Numbered from the stretch's first letter, positions 17,056-26,148 are shown. The stretch: DNA of 64,000 bases from Rubritalea marina DSM 17716 (GCF_000378105.1 NZ_KB899252.1:62001-126000), one strand, 5' to 3'. Program-made: numbers and translations. The notes: a model not told the origin generated them from the letters alone.

Positions 17056-18129
17056 ATGAATACCTACGCAAAACTCAAACCACTTGGCAAACTAGCCGCA
17101 GTAACAGCCACAACCCTAGCAGTAACCTCACTCACCAACTGTGGTGGTGGCGGAGCTGCCACTGACAACACAATCGTTCGCCCTCGAACACTTGAACAAT
17201 TAGTGATCACCTATGACAACATTGTCACTTATGAGTTCATTCGCAGCTCTGCTTCTGGAAAGGCGTACAATGACGGCGATATTGAAACGGGCTCAGTGCT
17301 CTACACAAGAATTGCAGCGGAACAAACACACCAAACAGCATCAAACATTGACCTTGATGTCTCATATCCAACCTCAATCAATGGAGCCACTTATACATAT
17401 CAAGCCATTAATGATACATCTGGACAAATTCAGATCACCTTCACGGGGGCAGAGTATTCCGGTTTGGGACTTGTAGATACTTCAGGAAATACACCTAATG
17501 GCCGTTCATTCACCAGATCTCATACCGTAAACTTTGGCAATGGCAGCACTACACTGCAAAACTCCTCATCCAATTTCACATCAGACTTCGCACCATACGG
17601 ATTCTTTTCAGGTGGTATATTTGTTGCCAGTACGAACCTAGACTACGATCCATCTGATGCCAGCGCAGTATCAAGAACCATCATAGCAAATATGGAAACT
17701 AGAACTGACTCAGGCAACATCCCCACTGCTGGATATGATTTAGATCCAGATTTCGTCAACCGCGTAAGTAAAGTGTCTCCATCGTCACTCAATGGCTATA
17801 CCTTCAATTTCGAAGACGGTTCAGACCCCACCGACAACTTTAGTTTAGACTTCACGAAAAGCGCAGGTCTACCAGGCAGCTTTGATGAAATCGGCACTGC
17901 TGTGTTCAAGGATGACACCTCCACAATCACCGTTGGCTCAGCGAACTACACATACACTCGAATTGGCGGCTCCGACAGTGCACAAATTGTCATCTCAGGT
18001 GGTACCGAGCAAGATGGCACCATTGTGGTAGAATTCCAAAGTGCTGACACCGTCGACCAAAATATATCAGGTACGTACACCACAGCTAATGGTAATTCCG
18101 GGACATTTACTGCTCCTTCGCAGATATAA
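17056..18129 (+). CDS. Secreted or lipid-anchored protein with two similar beta-rich halves
   Basis: 357 residues. The N-terminal signal (hydrophobic about residues 11-27) ends in SLTNCGGGG; the Cys followed by Gly residues suggests a lipoprotein, although Asn before Cys is an atypical lipobox. The mature part is Thr/Ser/Asp-rich and beta-like. Two segments look related, YTYQAINDTSGQIQITFTG (about residues 115-133) and YTYTRIGGSDSAQIVISGG (about 297-315), each followed by an acidic or Gly-rich stretch ending in an R/G-x-F/Y-T pattern, so it may be an internal duplication. It has its own promoter and terminator. No enzymatic motif; probably surface or periplasmic. Function unknown. Confidence 0.6.
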   Translation: MNTYAKLKPLGKLAAVTATTLAVTSLTNCGGGGAATDNTIVRPRTLEQLVITYDNIVTYEFIRSSASGKAYNDGDIETGSVLYTRIAAEQTHQTASNIDLDVSYPTSINGATYTYQAINDTSGQIQITFTGAEYSGLGLVDTSGNTPNGRSFTRSHTVNFGNGSTTLQNSSSNFTSDFAPYGFFSGGIFVASTNLDYDPSDASAVSRTIIANMETRTDSGNIPTAGYDLDPDFVNRVSKVSPSSLNGYTFNFEDGSDPTDNFSLDFTKSAGLPGSFDEIGTAVFKDDTSTITVGSANYTYTRIGGSDSAQIVISGGTEQDGTIVVEFQSADTVDQNISGTYTTANGNSGTFTAPSQI

Positions 18130-18155
18130 TAAGCAATACCAACCCTATTTAGCTC

Positions 18156-18190
18156 AATACACGCACGATCATGGTGATAGTGCGTGTATT
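18156..18190 (+). terminator. Rho-independent terminator after the gene ending at 18129
   Basis: An 11-bp stem (AATACACGCAC with its complement) encloses a 13-nt loop that can itself pair (ATCA/TGAT). It is followed by TTTTGATTTT. It isolates the upstream gene from the efflux operon. Confidence 0.8.
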
Positions 18191-18218
18191 TTGATTTTAG
18201 AATAAATCTCTGGGACCA

Positions 18219-19523
18219 TTGAATAAGAGAGCGCTCAGTACTTCGTTGGCTATTTACTCATTCTCGCTGTTGCTGTGTCAATGTGGAGTGAACCAACGAG
18301 TAATGCGTAGCATCGACGATCATCAAATCCAGCAAAGTTTAGTAATTTCGAACCTCACCAAATCGATTACAAATGCTCCTATCCAAAAAATTAAATGGAA
18401 TGACGCCATTAATAGAATCGAAAGTCACAACCTAGAGTACTTAAAGTCTAAGGACCAAGTTGAACACACCCTCAAATCTCAAAACCGTACATGGTGGACA
18501 CTAGCGCCAGAGATATTTACATTTGTAAACATCTCTAAATCTTTGACAGAAATATCAGACTTAACCACCGATGATATTTCTTTTTCCATAGTTGGCAACA
18601 TCACGATCCCAAACCCATTCCAATTTTACGCACAACTATATGCAGATAAATTGAGCATGATCGCTGCGGAATGGGGACAAGAGGTCACTCGAAGAGATTT
18701 TCATGTCAGGCTCTATAGTTTATATATAGAACAGCAAAAGCTGAATACCGATGAAAAGGAATTCAATAGACTACTCAAACAAGTCAACCAAAGCGTCCAC
18801 GACAACTTTTCAGATAGATCTAATCAACTTAAAAGGAAGCAACTAGAACTTACTACACGAAAAGAACAATTTAGAGTTAGATTAAACAACCTCTTTACTA
18901 CGCCCGGCGGAAACTGGAAATTAGTAGGCCCCACCCCAAATATCTCTTATGCTCGTAAAGTTCACAATCTATCTTTAAATACTGGCTACGGGAAATTGGG
19001 AATGATGCTCCAGACCTTACAAATCGAAAGCAATGTTCTAGCTTTATGGAATGTAAAAGTCAGTCGTTGGCCGCAATTAAGCATAGGCCTATCCAACCCT
19101 CCTCTGGTTAATTCAAGTAGTGGTCTTGATGAAAGCTTTGACCCCCAACAAACAAAACTTTTTTCTGGTGCTACTCATGGCATCAAACTCAACGATCCAC
19201 TTTCCACCGAGAGATTAAAAAAAGCAGAGGTCCGTGCAGCATATATTCGCAAAGAACTTATGCTAAAAGCTGAGACAGACGCCTCCCGGTTATACCTTAT
19301 CAAGAAAAGGTATAAATACTTGATCGAGGAGGAAAAAATTCTGAGAGCAAAATATCAAAACCTCGAACGTAATTTACACAAAACCTCTTCAGCGAACTTA
19401 GTAAATACTTACCTCAAACAACAATCCGATTTAAAGCAGAGTCTAAAAAACAACTCACTCCAACAAACCCAATTCGATCTCCAACTCTGGGTTTGGGATG
19501 AAGCCTACTGGAAAAAGTACTAG
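18219..19523 (+). CDS. TolC-like outer-membrane efflux lipoprotein
   Basis: 434 residues. The only sensible start is a TTG at 18219 giving MNKRALSTSLAIYSFSLLLC then QCG, a lipoprotein signal. The rest is mostly long amphipathic helix: KIKWNDAINRIESHNLEYLK (the TolC-type opening helix), two coiled-coil blocks (about residues 160-230 and 320-415), and a strand-rich segment FTFVNISKSL to SFSIVGNITIPNP. This two-repeat arrangement and the following adaptor, ATPase and permease genes point to the outer-membrane channel of a tripartite efflux pump. Sequence similarity to TolC is weak, so the call leans on architecture and neighbours. The next gene starts 8 bp later. Confidence 0.6.
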   Translation: MNKRALSTSLAIYSFSLLLCQCGVNQRVMRSIDDHQIQQSLVISNLTKSITNAPIQKIKWNDAINRIESHNLEYLKSKDQVEHTLKSQNRTWWTLAPEIFTFVNISKSLTEISDLTTDDISFSIVGNITIPNPFQFYAQLYADKLSMIAAEWGQEVTRRDFHVRLYSLYIEQQKLNTDEKEFNRLLKQVNQSVHDNFSDRSNQLKRKQLELTTRKEQFRVRLNNLFTTPGGNWKLVGPTPNISYARKVHNLSLNTGYGKLGMMLQTLQIESNVLALWNVKVSRWPQLSIGLSNPPLVNSSSGLDESFDPQQTKLFSGATHGIKLNDPLSTERLKKAEVRAAYIRKELMLKAETDASRLYLIKKRYKYLIEEEKILRAKYQNLERNLHKTSSANLVNTYLKQQSDLKQSLKNNSLQQTQFDLQLWVWDEAYWKKY

Positions 19524-19531
19524 CCTAAACA

Positions 19532-20668
19532 ATGCATAAATCATTCACAATCTCGTTGCTCTGCATGTTATTGGCTTTACCTTGCCTTGCGAGCCCCCCC
19601 TTACCTGCTGATTATACCCAATTGGGCATGGCTCCCAAGCTATGGGTCGCTGCTGAGAGAGTCACGATCGAAGCAAATAACGAGACCATTTACCGCTCTC
19701 CTTCTGCGGCTAGATTGCAAATTAATAAGGGATTTAGCGAAAGCCTCGTCAAACATCAGCATTGGGCCACCTACAACCCCACCGTGCTTGATAATCAAGC
19801 GAGAAACTTATCCTTGCTGCGAGAAAAGTCAGCTCTCGAAATCGACAACCTTCAGGACGACAACATCGAAGAGCTACTGAAGATTGAGAAAGGTCTCAAC
19901 CTGCTGATTTCAAAAATCTCCGAACTCGAATTGGCATTGCTCACTGAAGACCTAAACAAGAAGACTAAAGATCGGATTCGAAAGGCTATTGGTGAACTCC
20001 AACAACAACAAGAAAGACTCCGAAATAAGGTAGACACCGAACAGTACCTTCTGAAAAACAAGCTTAAGAAGAAAGAAATTGAACTGAAATTAGCCCAAGC
20101 CATTCGCTCCCACGAAAGTAAAGAGCATCAGTCAAAACTCATTGCACAACATGCCGGAGAGCTGACCTTTTTTTTAGCCCCTGATAAAATCGAAAAGCTC
20201 AAAAAGGGGGAATCCATCTGGCTACCAGATAATCAATTATTTGCGAAACTTCGTGACACAGAATCGATCCACGCAGATTTAATCATCAACAACTCATCGC
20301 TATTTGCTTACGACAAAGAAAAGCTCTCCCTATTGATCCACCTAGGCTCAGTAGGGAGATTACTAACAGCCAATTACTCCCACGAAAAACTAGCGACTGC
20401 TAGATCCCAGGGAAAAAGAACTTGGTGCTTCGCGGTCGACCAAAATGAACTCACCTATGCAAAAAATGCCATAGGCACACAATCTGTAGCCAACATCTTC
20501 GTGGAGCTCGACGAGCCAGCTCACATCATTCTGAAGAATGAAATTGCGACACTTCATCCAGAAACCCTCAAAAAGGACGGATGGCGAGGCGTCATCAAGA
20601 AAATCTGGCCTGATGCGCAGGTTGTTATGATTGGACCACAAGCAATCGCTCTCAAGGCAAACAACTGA
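19532..20668 (+). CDS. Periplasmic adaptor (membrane fusion protein-like) of an efflux system
   Basis: 378 residues with a signal peptide (MHKSFTISLLCMLLALPCLA). A long alpha-helical hairpin (about residues 105-200, rich in Leu, Lys, Glu and Gln; ELQQQQERLRNKVD near its centre) sits between N- and C-terminal beta-rich segments. The C-terminus, KKIWPDAQVVMIGPQAIAL, resembles the membrane-proximal end of HlyD/MacA adaptors. Such proteins bridge an inner-membrane transporter to a TolC-type duct. It overlaps the ATPase start by one base (TGATG), indicating coupled translation. Alternative: a lipoprotein-transport accessory factor. Domain identification is by pattern rather than strong motif. Confidence 0.6.
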   Translation: MHKSFTISLLCMLLALPCLASPPLPADYTQLGMAPKLWVAAERVTIEANNETIYRSPSAARLQINKGFSESLVKHQHWATYNPTVLDNQARNLSLLREKSALEIDNLQDDNIEELLKIEKGLNLLISKISELELALLTEDLNKKTKDRIRKAIGELQQQQERLRNKVDTEQYLLKNKLKKKEIELKLAQAIRSHESKEHQSKLIAQHAGELTFFLAPDKIEKLKKGESIWLPDNQLFAKLRDTESIHADLIINNSSLFAYDKEKLSLLIHLGSVGRLLTANYSHEKLATARSQGKRTWCFAVDQNELTYAKNAIGTQSVANIFVELDEPAHIILKNEIATLHPETLKKDGWRGVIKKIWPDAQVVMIGPQAIALKANN

Positions 20669-21318
20669 TGCAAGTTTCTGTAAACAACCTAAGCTACAGA
20701 TACCCTCACGCAGCGGCTCCAGTATTCGACGGCTTCGATTTTAATGCTGATGCAGGCATCACCTTAATTAAGGGGTTTTCAGGGTGCGGCAAAAGCACGC
20801 TTTTGAGAATCATCGCTTCTCTCATCCCAGTACCAAAAGGTACGGTAGTGACGACATCGCCGCACGGCTTTGGTTCCTCCACCTTCCTGCGTGAGGAGGT
20901 CGGCTTTGTATTTCAACAGCTCAACCTGCTCCCTCTAGCAAGCGTTCGCAGAAATATATTACTGGCTCTAGAGCTAGCAAATAAACCCAGCGCGCTCGCT
21001 GACGAATGGATTCAGGCACTTGGCCTTGAGAAGCTGCAGCATAAGAAACCGACCAAACTCTCTGGCGGCCAGCAACAACGTGCCGCCATTGCCAGAGCCT
21101 TAGCCAAACAACCCTCTATCTTACTCCTCGATGAACCTACCTCTGGCCTGGACCACCTCAACACACAAATCATCACTCAAGCACTGACCAACAAGTTACC
21201 AAAATCCACTGTTTGCCTGATCGCCACTCACGACAACCGCCTCGACCCAATCGCTGATGAAATCCTTGATTTTAATTCCTTCTTACCTGTGGAAGAACAC
21301 CTTCAGGAGATGGTTTGA
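20668..21318 (+). CDS. ABC transporter ATP-binding protein (MacB/LolD type)
   Basis: 216 residues with Walker [11 protein letters not shown] (35-44), Q-loop [19 protein letters not shown], signature [16 protein letters not shown], Walker [14 protein letters not shown] and switch His in LIATHDN. This motif spectrum is typical of LolD/MacB/FtsE ATPases that drive mechanotransmission permeases rather than solute channels. The permease gene begins inside its 3' end, an overlap of 62 bp, so the two are tightly coupled. With the adaptor and TolC-like protein it forms a four-gene export operon. Substrate unknown. Confidence 0.88.
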   Translation: MQVSVNNLSYRYPHAAAPVFDGFDFNADAGITLIKGFSGCGKSTLLRIIASLIPVPKGTVVTTSPHGFGSSTFLREEVGFVFQQLNLLPLASVRRNILLALELANKPSALADEWIQALGLEKLQHKKPTKLSGGQQQRAAIARALAKQPSILLLDEPTSGLDHLNTQIITQALTNKLPKSTVCLIATHDNRLDPIADEILDFNSFLPVEEHLQEMV

Positions 21319-22402
21319 GAACCCGACGTCGCCACTAAGTAAAATCTTGGTCACCTCCATATTGAGCCTACTCGCTCTATTGGTTTTGGTCTTCTTTGCT
21401 GAGTCTAAGTACCAGCTTCAGAAAAAACTTTCTGAGACAAACTCACTGCGTATTTATCTAGCAGATAGAATCTTACCATCCGAAGCTACCACTCAACTCA
21501 TTAAGAGCCGCAGTGAAGAAGAAATGTGGCACAGAGAATTCCCTACCGCCCGTCTCAGCTACTTCAGGCAGACCTTCCAATTTGTGCAATGGAAAGACAA
21601 CCGTGCGGTGCCCGTCATCGCATATTCATCCAAATACCCAAGCCTAAGCATACATGACGCAGGTGAAGCTCCCAATATTTGGTTACTTAGCACCTCCCCA
21701 CAACATTGCTCACCGATCGAGGAAATCACCAGCGATCGCACCACGCTCTATGCAAAACCGATTGCCATGGACGACGACATGCAACTGGCTCTAGGCACTT
21801 CGTCGGCGATCGCTATACCCGAAGAAATGGCTATCCCCTTCTTCACGGCTGGATTTTACACCCACATCATTGCCTCCTTCGGAGACATTGACACTGCCAC
21901 GCGCTTCGAGGCAGCCACCTCAGCCTACTACGCAGCCGAGCGCCGGAGCCCGCGCAAGTTCAACTCCCTCGGCATCATTGCGGAGGTGGAAAAGCTGAAC
22001 CAACTACAAACCCAAATCCGTATTGGCATCGTTCTGACCTGCGGTCTGATTTCCGCACTCATTATCGGAGCCATAGCTTGGCTTGAATTCCGCCAAGAAT
22101 CATACCTACTTGCTCTTCTCCGAAGCTTCGGCACCCCACGTTTCATTCTTTTGATCCACGGCCTCTGCGAGAACGCAGTCCTCACCGGGCTTGGTATTTT
22201 TATCGCCTTCAAGTCCTGGCCATTGATCTACAACATTTTGATTGGCTCAGTCAATGGCCTCCAGCTCCGTGCTGCTGAATTCCTCACGCTACCACAGCTT
22301 GACATGGCCATCATCATCGCAGCTTCGGCAGTGGGGGTCCTACTTGCCATGATCCCCGTAGCCGTTGGACTACGTAAGCCCGCTGGACTCATCCTTCAAT
22401 AA
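21257..22402 (+). CDS. ABC transporter permease (FtsX/MacB-like)
   Basis: 381 residues with the MacB-type topology: an N-terminal amphipathic segment ([18 protein letters not shown]), TM1 about residues 31-49, a large extracytoplasmic region about 50-255, then three C-terminal helices (about 258-277, 302-325 and 350-370). The region between TM2 and TM3 reads RQESYLLALLRSFGTPR, the coupling-helix type motif (LxxLRxxG) of FtsX-like permeases. It starts inside the ATPase gene at 21257; no Shine-Dalgarno is needed if translation is coupled. Function: moves substrates or mechanically drives the adaptor/TolC complex using the upstream ATPase. Confidence 0.8.
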   Translation: MKSLILIPSYLWKNTFRRWFENPTSPLSKILVTSILSLLALLVLVFFAESKYQLQKKLSETNSLRIYLADRILPSEATTQLIKSRSEEEMWHREFPTARLSYFRQTFQFVQWKDNRAVPVIAYSSKYPSLSIHDAGEAPNIWLLSTSPQHCSPIEEITSDRTTLYAKPIAMDDDMQLALGTSSAIAIPEEMAIPFFTAGFYTHIIASFGDIDTATRFEAATSAYYAAERRSPRKFNSLGIIAEVEKLNQLQTQIRIGIVLTCGLISALIIGAIAWLEFRQESYLLALLRSFGTPRFILLIHGLCENAVLTGLGIFIAFKSWPLIYNILIGSVNGLQLRAAEFLTLPQLDMAIIIAASAVGVLLAMIPVAVGLRKPAGLILQ

Positions 22403-22419
22403 GTGCTATCGCTGCCCAC

Positions 22420-23085
22420 ATGAGCTCATTCTTTGCCCCATCCAACACCTCGTTAAAAGTCTGCGGTATCACACGCGAAGAAGATGCACGTGGACTTGTC
22501 GAACATGGAGTCGAAGCGCTAGGGGTGAATTTCTGGCCTCAATCCAAGCGCTATATCAGCCCCACAAAAGCCCATTCCATTCTCAAGCCATTAGCTGACC
22601 AAATCCTGCGCGTTGGTGTCTTCGTCAACGCCGACCCCAGCGAGGTGCTCGACCTACTCAACAATAACACGATCGACGTCGCACAATTTCATGGCGACGA
22701 GTCGATCGAATATTGCCAAGCATTCAAATCACATGGTTATCCATTCATTCGAGCGATTGGCGTCAAGAACTCCGATTCCCTCACAAATATTTCAGAGTTT
22801 GGAGCTGACGCGATCTTACTAGACGCGCATGCGCCCGGGGTCTACGGCGGCACCGGTGAGGCATTTGATTGGACTCTTGCCAGAAAGCTTATCGACAGCA
22901 ACCCGCAACTCCCCATCCTCCTGGCTGGCGGCATCACGGCAGAAAACGCAGAACTAGCAACCCGTCAAGTGCGCCCAGCAGCCTTGGATCTAGCATCTGG
23001 TTCCGAGTCCGCTCCCGGAGTCAAGGACTTCGATAAAATTCTAGCAATTCAGCGAGGAATCGACCGCGCTCAATCCCAGAGCTGA
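22420..23085 (+). CDS. trpF: Phosphoribosylanthranilate isomerase
   Basis: 221 residues, full length. The (beta/alpha)8 fold motifs are evident: LKVCGITREEDA (catalytic Cys, residues 12-23), LGVNFWPQSKRYIS, GVFVNADPSEV, AQFHGDES, LLDAHAPGVYGGTGEAFDW (catalytic Asp) and LAGGITAENAE; DLASGSESAPGVKD binds the phosphate. It isomerises N-(5'-phosphoribosyl)anthranilate to CdRP in tryptophan synthesis. It sits 17 bp after the efflux permease and far from other trp genes, so it may be transcribed with the efflux operon. Confidence 0.94.
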   Translation: MSSFFAPSNTSLKVCGITREEDARGLVEHGVEALGVNFWPQSKRYISPTKAHSILKPLADQILRVGVFVNADPSEVLDLLNNNTIDVAQFHGDESIEYCQAFKSHGYPFIRAIGVKNSDSLTNISEFGADAILLDAHAPGVYGGTGEAFDWTLARKLIDSNPQLPILLAGGITAENAELATRQVRPAALDLASGSESAPGVKDFDKILAIQRGIDRAQSQS

Positions 23086-23197
23086 GCTACCAACGAAGCA
23101 CTAAAAATAATATGCTAACTCCAAGAGCTCGCTTTTAGGTTGGCAAAACATCGATTTCTTCACACATAATACCAACAACATCATTGCTCATTCATTT

Positions 23198-23692
23198 ATG
23201 AAAGGTTCACCAATCATCGCTACAGCTCTCACGATCGTCATCCTGCTCGGACTTTACCTCGGTATGCGCGCCCTCATCCTACCAGAAGGAGTTCAGCCCG
23301 TTGCCAATAGCGGTCATGGACATGACCACGGAGGACATGATCACGGAGACCACGGACACGATCATGGCGATGCTCACGGACACAACGACACTGCCGTAGA
23401 AAGCGAATTCGAAATCTACTTCTCATCCATGCCCAAGCGTATGAGCATCTCCATCCCAAGCACCGGAAAAGAACTTTTCAATGTGGAGGAATTTGATTCT
23501 CAGGAATGGAACGGCTCAGCCACTCTCAACCTCGAAGCTCACCATATCGAACTCCAGGTAGACATCGAGTGGGAGCAGCCAGAGAACATGAACTTTGCCC
23601 AAATCGTCCTCAACCCTGAGGCGCACGCTGGAAAAGAATTTACCTTGCGCAGCGACGAAAATATTTCAGACATCGCTGAATTCGAATGGTAA
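23198..23692 (+). CDS. Membrane-anchored His-rich protein linked to a zinc-type ABC importer
   Basis: 164 residues with one N-terminal membrane helix (about 7-27) facing a periplasmic or extracytoplasmic domain. Residues 39-64 are a His/Asp/Gly block (repeats such as GHDHGGHDHGDHGHDH) able to chelate zinc, nickel or copper. The remainder is a small beta-rich domain (IEWEQPENMNFAQIVL) without recognised family. The stop overlaps the start of the ATPase gene, so it belongs to the transporter operon. No solute-binding protein gene is present here, so this protein might gather or buffer the metal for the importer. That role is inference; the His block and coupling are seen. Confidence 0.65.
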   Translation: MKGSPIIATALTIVILLGLYLGMRALILPEGVQPVANSGHGHDHGGHDHGDHGHDHGDAHGHNDTAVESEFEIYFSSMPKRMSISIPSTGKELFNVEEFDSQEWNGSATLNLEAHHIELQVDIEWEQPENMNFAQIVLNPEAHAGKEFTLRSDENISDIAEFEW

Positions 23693-24498
23693 CCGAGCCT
23701 AGCCTCGATCCCCCACAGCTTCACCTCCAATCGCTCCAAGCTATCGACTCAGCCCACCACGACTGCTGCGCTCACCACCACGAGCACCATGACCTCGTTA
23801 TCGATCAGCTCAGCGTCAGCTATCGGCAAATTGTGGCACTCGATCACATTTCACTCAACACATCCTGTGGTAATCGAGTGGCCCTGATAGGCCCCAATGG
23901 AGCCGGCAAATCAACCCTACTCAAGGCCATCGCGGGCCTCGTCCCTAAGTCCACCGGAAGCATCAGCTGGCGAGGGACTCAGATTAGGAAGTGGTCCCGT
24001 GAGTTCGCTTATCTTCCCCAGCGGGAAGCCGTCGATTGGGATTTCCCTATCACCGTTCGAGGCCTCGTTGAAATGGGGCGTTATCCTCAGCTCGGCATGT
24101 TCAAGAAATTCCGAAAGGAAGACGAAGATGCTGTCGACGGCGCCATCGAAACGCTGGGACTCGAAGACCTCCAAGAACGCCAAATTAGCCAACTTTCAGG
24201 AGGTCAACAACAACGCGCCTTCATCGCACGCGCAGTCGCCCAAGACGCCCACGTTTTATTACTAGATGAACCATTCACTGGCCTAGACCGCCCCTCTTCG
24301 GAAACCCTCGGCCAGCTCCTCGCCACCCTTGCCCAAGAAGGCCGACTCGTCATTGCATCCCATCACGACATCAACACGCTAGACAGCCTATTCAACCAAG
24401 CCCTCCTCGTGAACTGCAAGTCTCACGGATTTGGCGACTGCCAATCTTTGATCACCGAATCCTCACTCGCTGAGACATTCTCACAAAATCAAGCATGA
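23686..24498 (+). CDS. Zinc/manganese-type ABC transporter ATP-binding protein with His-rich N-terminus
   Basis: 270 residues. A 38-residue leader containing AHHDCCAHHHEHHD (residues 23-36) precedes the ATPase domain, with Walker A GPNGAGKST (69-77), FAYLPQREAVDWDFPITV, signature [17 protein letters not shown], Walker B VLLLDEPFTGLD and switch His in ASHHDIN. The QREAVDWDFP motif is shared with the ATPase at 8705, so both belong to the ZnuC/MntB group. The Cys/His cluster would lie on the cytoplasmic side and could sense or receive the metal. Starts inside the upstream gene and overlaps the permease by 4 bp. Confidence 0.9.
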   Translation: MVTEPSLDPPQLHLQSLQAIDSAHHDCCAHHHEHHDLVIDQLSVSYRQIVALDHISLNTSCGNRVALIGPNGAGKSTLLKAIAGLVPKSTGSISWRGTQIRKWSREFAYLPQREAVDWDFPITVRGLVEMGRYPQLGMFKKFRKEDEDAVDGAIETLGLEDLQERQISQLSGGQQQRAFIARAVAQDAHVLLLDEPFTGLDRPSSETLGQLLATLAQEGRLVIASHHDINTLDSLFNQALLVNCKSHGFGDCQSLITESSLAETFSQNQA

Positions 24499-25331
24499 GC
24501 TTTATCGAGTCCATCACGACCAATCCTTTCATGCAGCACGCCCTCATCGGCTGCACGCTCATCGGATTTGCCAATGGTTTTTTCAGTGGCTTTGTCAACC
24601 TTCGGCGCAACGCTCTCTCCGTCTCGGCTCTCTCCCACACCATGCTTCCTGGCATAGCCATCGCGGTCCTTATCACCCGTGAATTGACCCAACTGAATGC
24701 CTTTGTAGGCGCTCTCATCGCTTGCCTTGCCGTGGGGCTTGGTTCCTCTCTGGTGAGTCGCAATTCCCGCATCCACAATGACACCGCCCTCTCCATTCTC
24801 TACACCAGCGCTTTTGCCTTAGGCATCGCACTCCTCCCTCACCTCCCCGTCACGACCAGCCTACACGATTGGCTTTTTGGCAATATCATTCACATCTCCC
24901 CCGCCGACCTCCACCTCGTCTTCTGGGTAAGCACCATCACTCTGGTCCTGAGCAACCTCTTCATGCGCCCGCTCCTCCTCACCCTCTTTGAACCCTACGT
25001 AGCCGCAGCCCAAGGAGTCCCAGTACGCGCCATGCATTACCTCAGCTTCAGCTTGCTGATCTGCATGTTAGTTGCTTCCCTACAGGCTGTTGGCACCATT
25101 CTATCTATCGGCCTACTCGTCGCACCATCGGCCATCATGCTGCTCTTCACCGATCGCACCAATGCCATCTTTTGGGGAGGTGCTTGCATTGGCGCTGGCA
25201 CGAGTATTGCTGGTCTGTACGCAGCACACCTCTTCAACATCCAAGTCGGCCCAGCCATCATCATCTTACTGGGGGCTCTGTTCCTCACATCCTTCCTGCT
25301 AAGCCCGAAGCATGGTGTACTCAAGCGATAA
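24495..25331 (+). CDS. Metal ABC transporter permease (ABC-3 family, ZnuB-like)
   Basis: 278 residues with seven or eight membrane helices and the ABC-3 signature regions LRRNALSVSALSHTMLPGIA (about 34-53) and SLQAVGTILSIGLLVAPSAI in the C-terminal half. It overlaps the ATPase gene by ATGA and completes a two-component transport core. It differs from the 6264-8687 permeases in having no partner permease and no repressor fusion. Zinc is the most likely metal because of the His-rich accessory protein; other divalent metals cannot be excluded. Confidence 0.86.
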   Translation: MSFIESITTNPFMQHALIGCTLIGFANGFFSGFVNLRRNALSVSALSHTMLPGIAIAVLITRELTQLNAFVGALIACLAVGLGSSLVSRNSRIHNDTALSILYTSAFALGIALLPHLPVTTSLHDWLFGNIIHISPADLHLVFWVSTITLVLSNLFMRPLLLTLFEPYVAAAQGVPVRAMHYLSFSLLICMLVASLQAVGTILSIGLLVAPSAIMLLFTDRTNAIFWGGACIGAGTSIAGLYAAHLFNIQVGPAIIILLGALFLTSFLLSPKHGVLKR

Positions 25332-25351
25332 CTAGTAGCACCACACACACG

Positions 25352-25726
25352 ATGACCTTACACCAATTCATCTGCATCTTCCTAGGCGGCGGCTTAGGCG
25401 CCTGCTCACGCTTTGCCCTGAGCTCATGGATCCACAGTAGCGCACGCTTTCAAGGTTTCCCCTGGGGGGTCTTCGCATGCAACCTCATCGGCTGCCTTCT
25501 CATCGGCCTCGCCGCAGGCTTGATCAAATCCCACCACCCCAGCTGGATTCATCCCTTGTTTGTGACGGGCTTATTTGGCGGCTTCACTACTTTCTCCAGC
25601 TTCGCCCTCGACACGCACAACCTAATCCAAAACCAACACCTTGGATTAGCTGCCACCTATTCGCTCGGCACGCTGGTCATCGGAACGCTTCTGTGCTATG
25701 TTGGTTACACGCTTACATCATCATAA
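25352..25726 (+). CDS. crcB: Fluoride ion channel CrcB/Fluc
   Basis: 124 residues from the ATG at 25352 (MTLHQFICIFLGGGLGACSR); the frame is open further upstream, but that part overlaps the permease gene. Four hydrophobic helices and the family signatures GGGLGACSRF (9-18), ACNLIGCLLIGLAAG and GLFGGFTTFSSFALD (residues 73-87; the TTFSSF segment lines the fluoride pore) are present. Dual-topology dimers export fluoride by electrodiffusion. Only 20 bp separate it from the metal permease, so it is likely cotranscribed, and no fluoride riboswitch fits there. Function is secure. Confidence 0.93.
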   Translation: MTLHQFICIFLGGGLGACSRFALSSWIHSSARFQGFPWGVFACNLIGCLLIGLAAGLIKSHHPSWIHPLFVTGLFGGFTTFSSFALDTHNLIQNQHLGLAATYSLGTLVIGTLLCYVGYTLTSS

Positions 25727-25741
25727 ATACTCTTCCCTACT

Positions 25742-26143
25742 ATGCGAAACCTCAAAGACGGCATCCGATCACTCGTCAAAATCGACTACCACGGTCACGT
25801 GCATAAATACTTCCGCGGCACCGATGCAGACAAACGCTGCGCCACCGAAGTGAAAATACTCAAAGCCCTCCAAGACCGAGGCTGCAACTACGTCCCTGCT
25901 CTCATCGACTACAATCTCGAAGAAAACTACCTCTGCACCACCAACTGCGGTAGCCCAGCTCCCAATATTTCCCGTAAAAAATCCGACTCACTCTTCAAGA
26001 AGCTCGAAGACGAATACGGAGTCCAACACGACGATCCAGAACCACGCAATGTCACCTACGACCCAAAAGAAGGGCAGTTCTGCGTGATCGATTTTGAACT
26101 CGCTACCTTGCTGCCTGACCCACGCGAACAAGACGCCTCGTAG
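25742..26143 (+). CDS. Very short protein-kinase-like protein next to a PP2C phosphatase
   Basis: 133 residues. The C-terminal part has QHDDPEPRNVTYDPKEGQFC and VIDFELA: H96-D97 and N103 imitate the HxD...N catalytic loop and D117-F-E the DFG metal site of kinase-like proteins. A possible ATP-lysine (K22 in HKYFRG) and helix-C Glu (E36 in ATEVKIL) precede, and LCTTNCG resembles a hinge. The Gly-rich loop is not obvious, and there is no C-lobe after DFE, so the fold is much smaller than a usual kinase (250+). It lies 5 bp before the PP2C gene, suggesting an opposed pair. Kinase activity is inferred and could be absent. Confidence 0.6.
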   Translation: MRNLKDGIRSLVKIDYHGHVHKYFRGTDADKRCATEVKILKALQDRGCNYVPALIDYNLEENYLCTTNCGSPAPNISRKKSDSLFKKLEDEYGVQHDDPEPRNVTYDPKEGQFCVIDFELATLLPDPREQDAS

Positions 26144-26148
26144 CAACC

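Noticed and set aside
25332-25351. Fluoride riboswitch before crcB
   Set aside because: Only 20 bp separate crcB from the metal permease, too little for the element.
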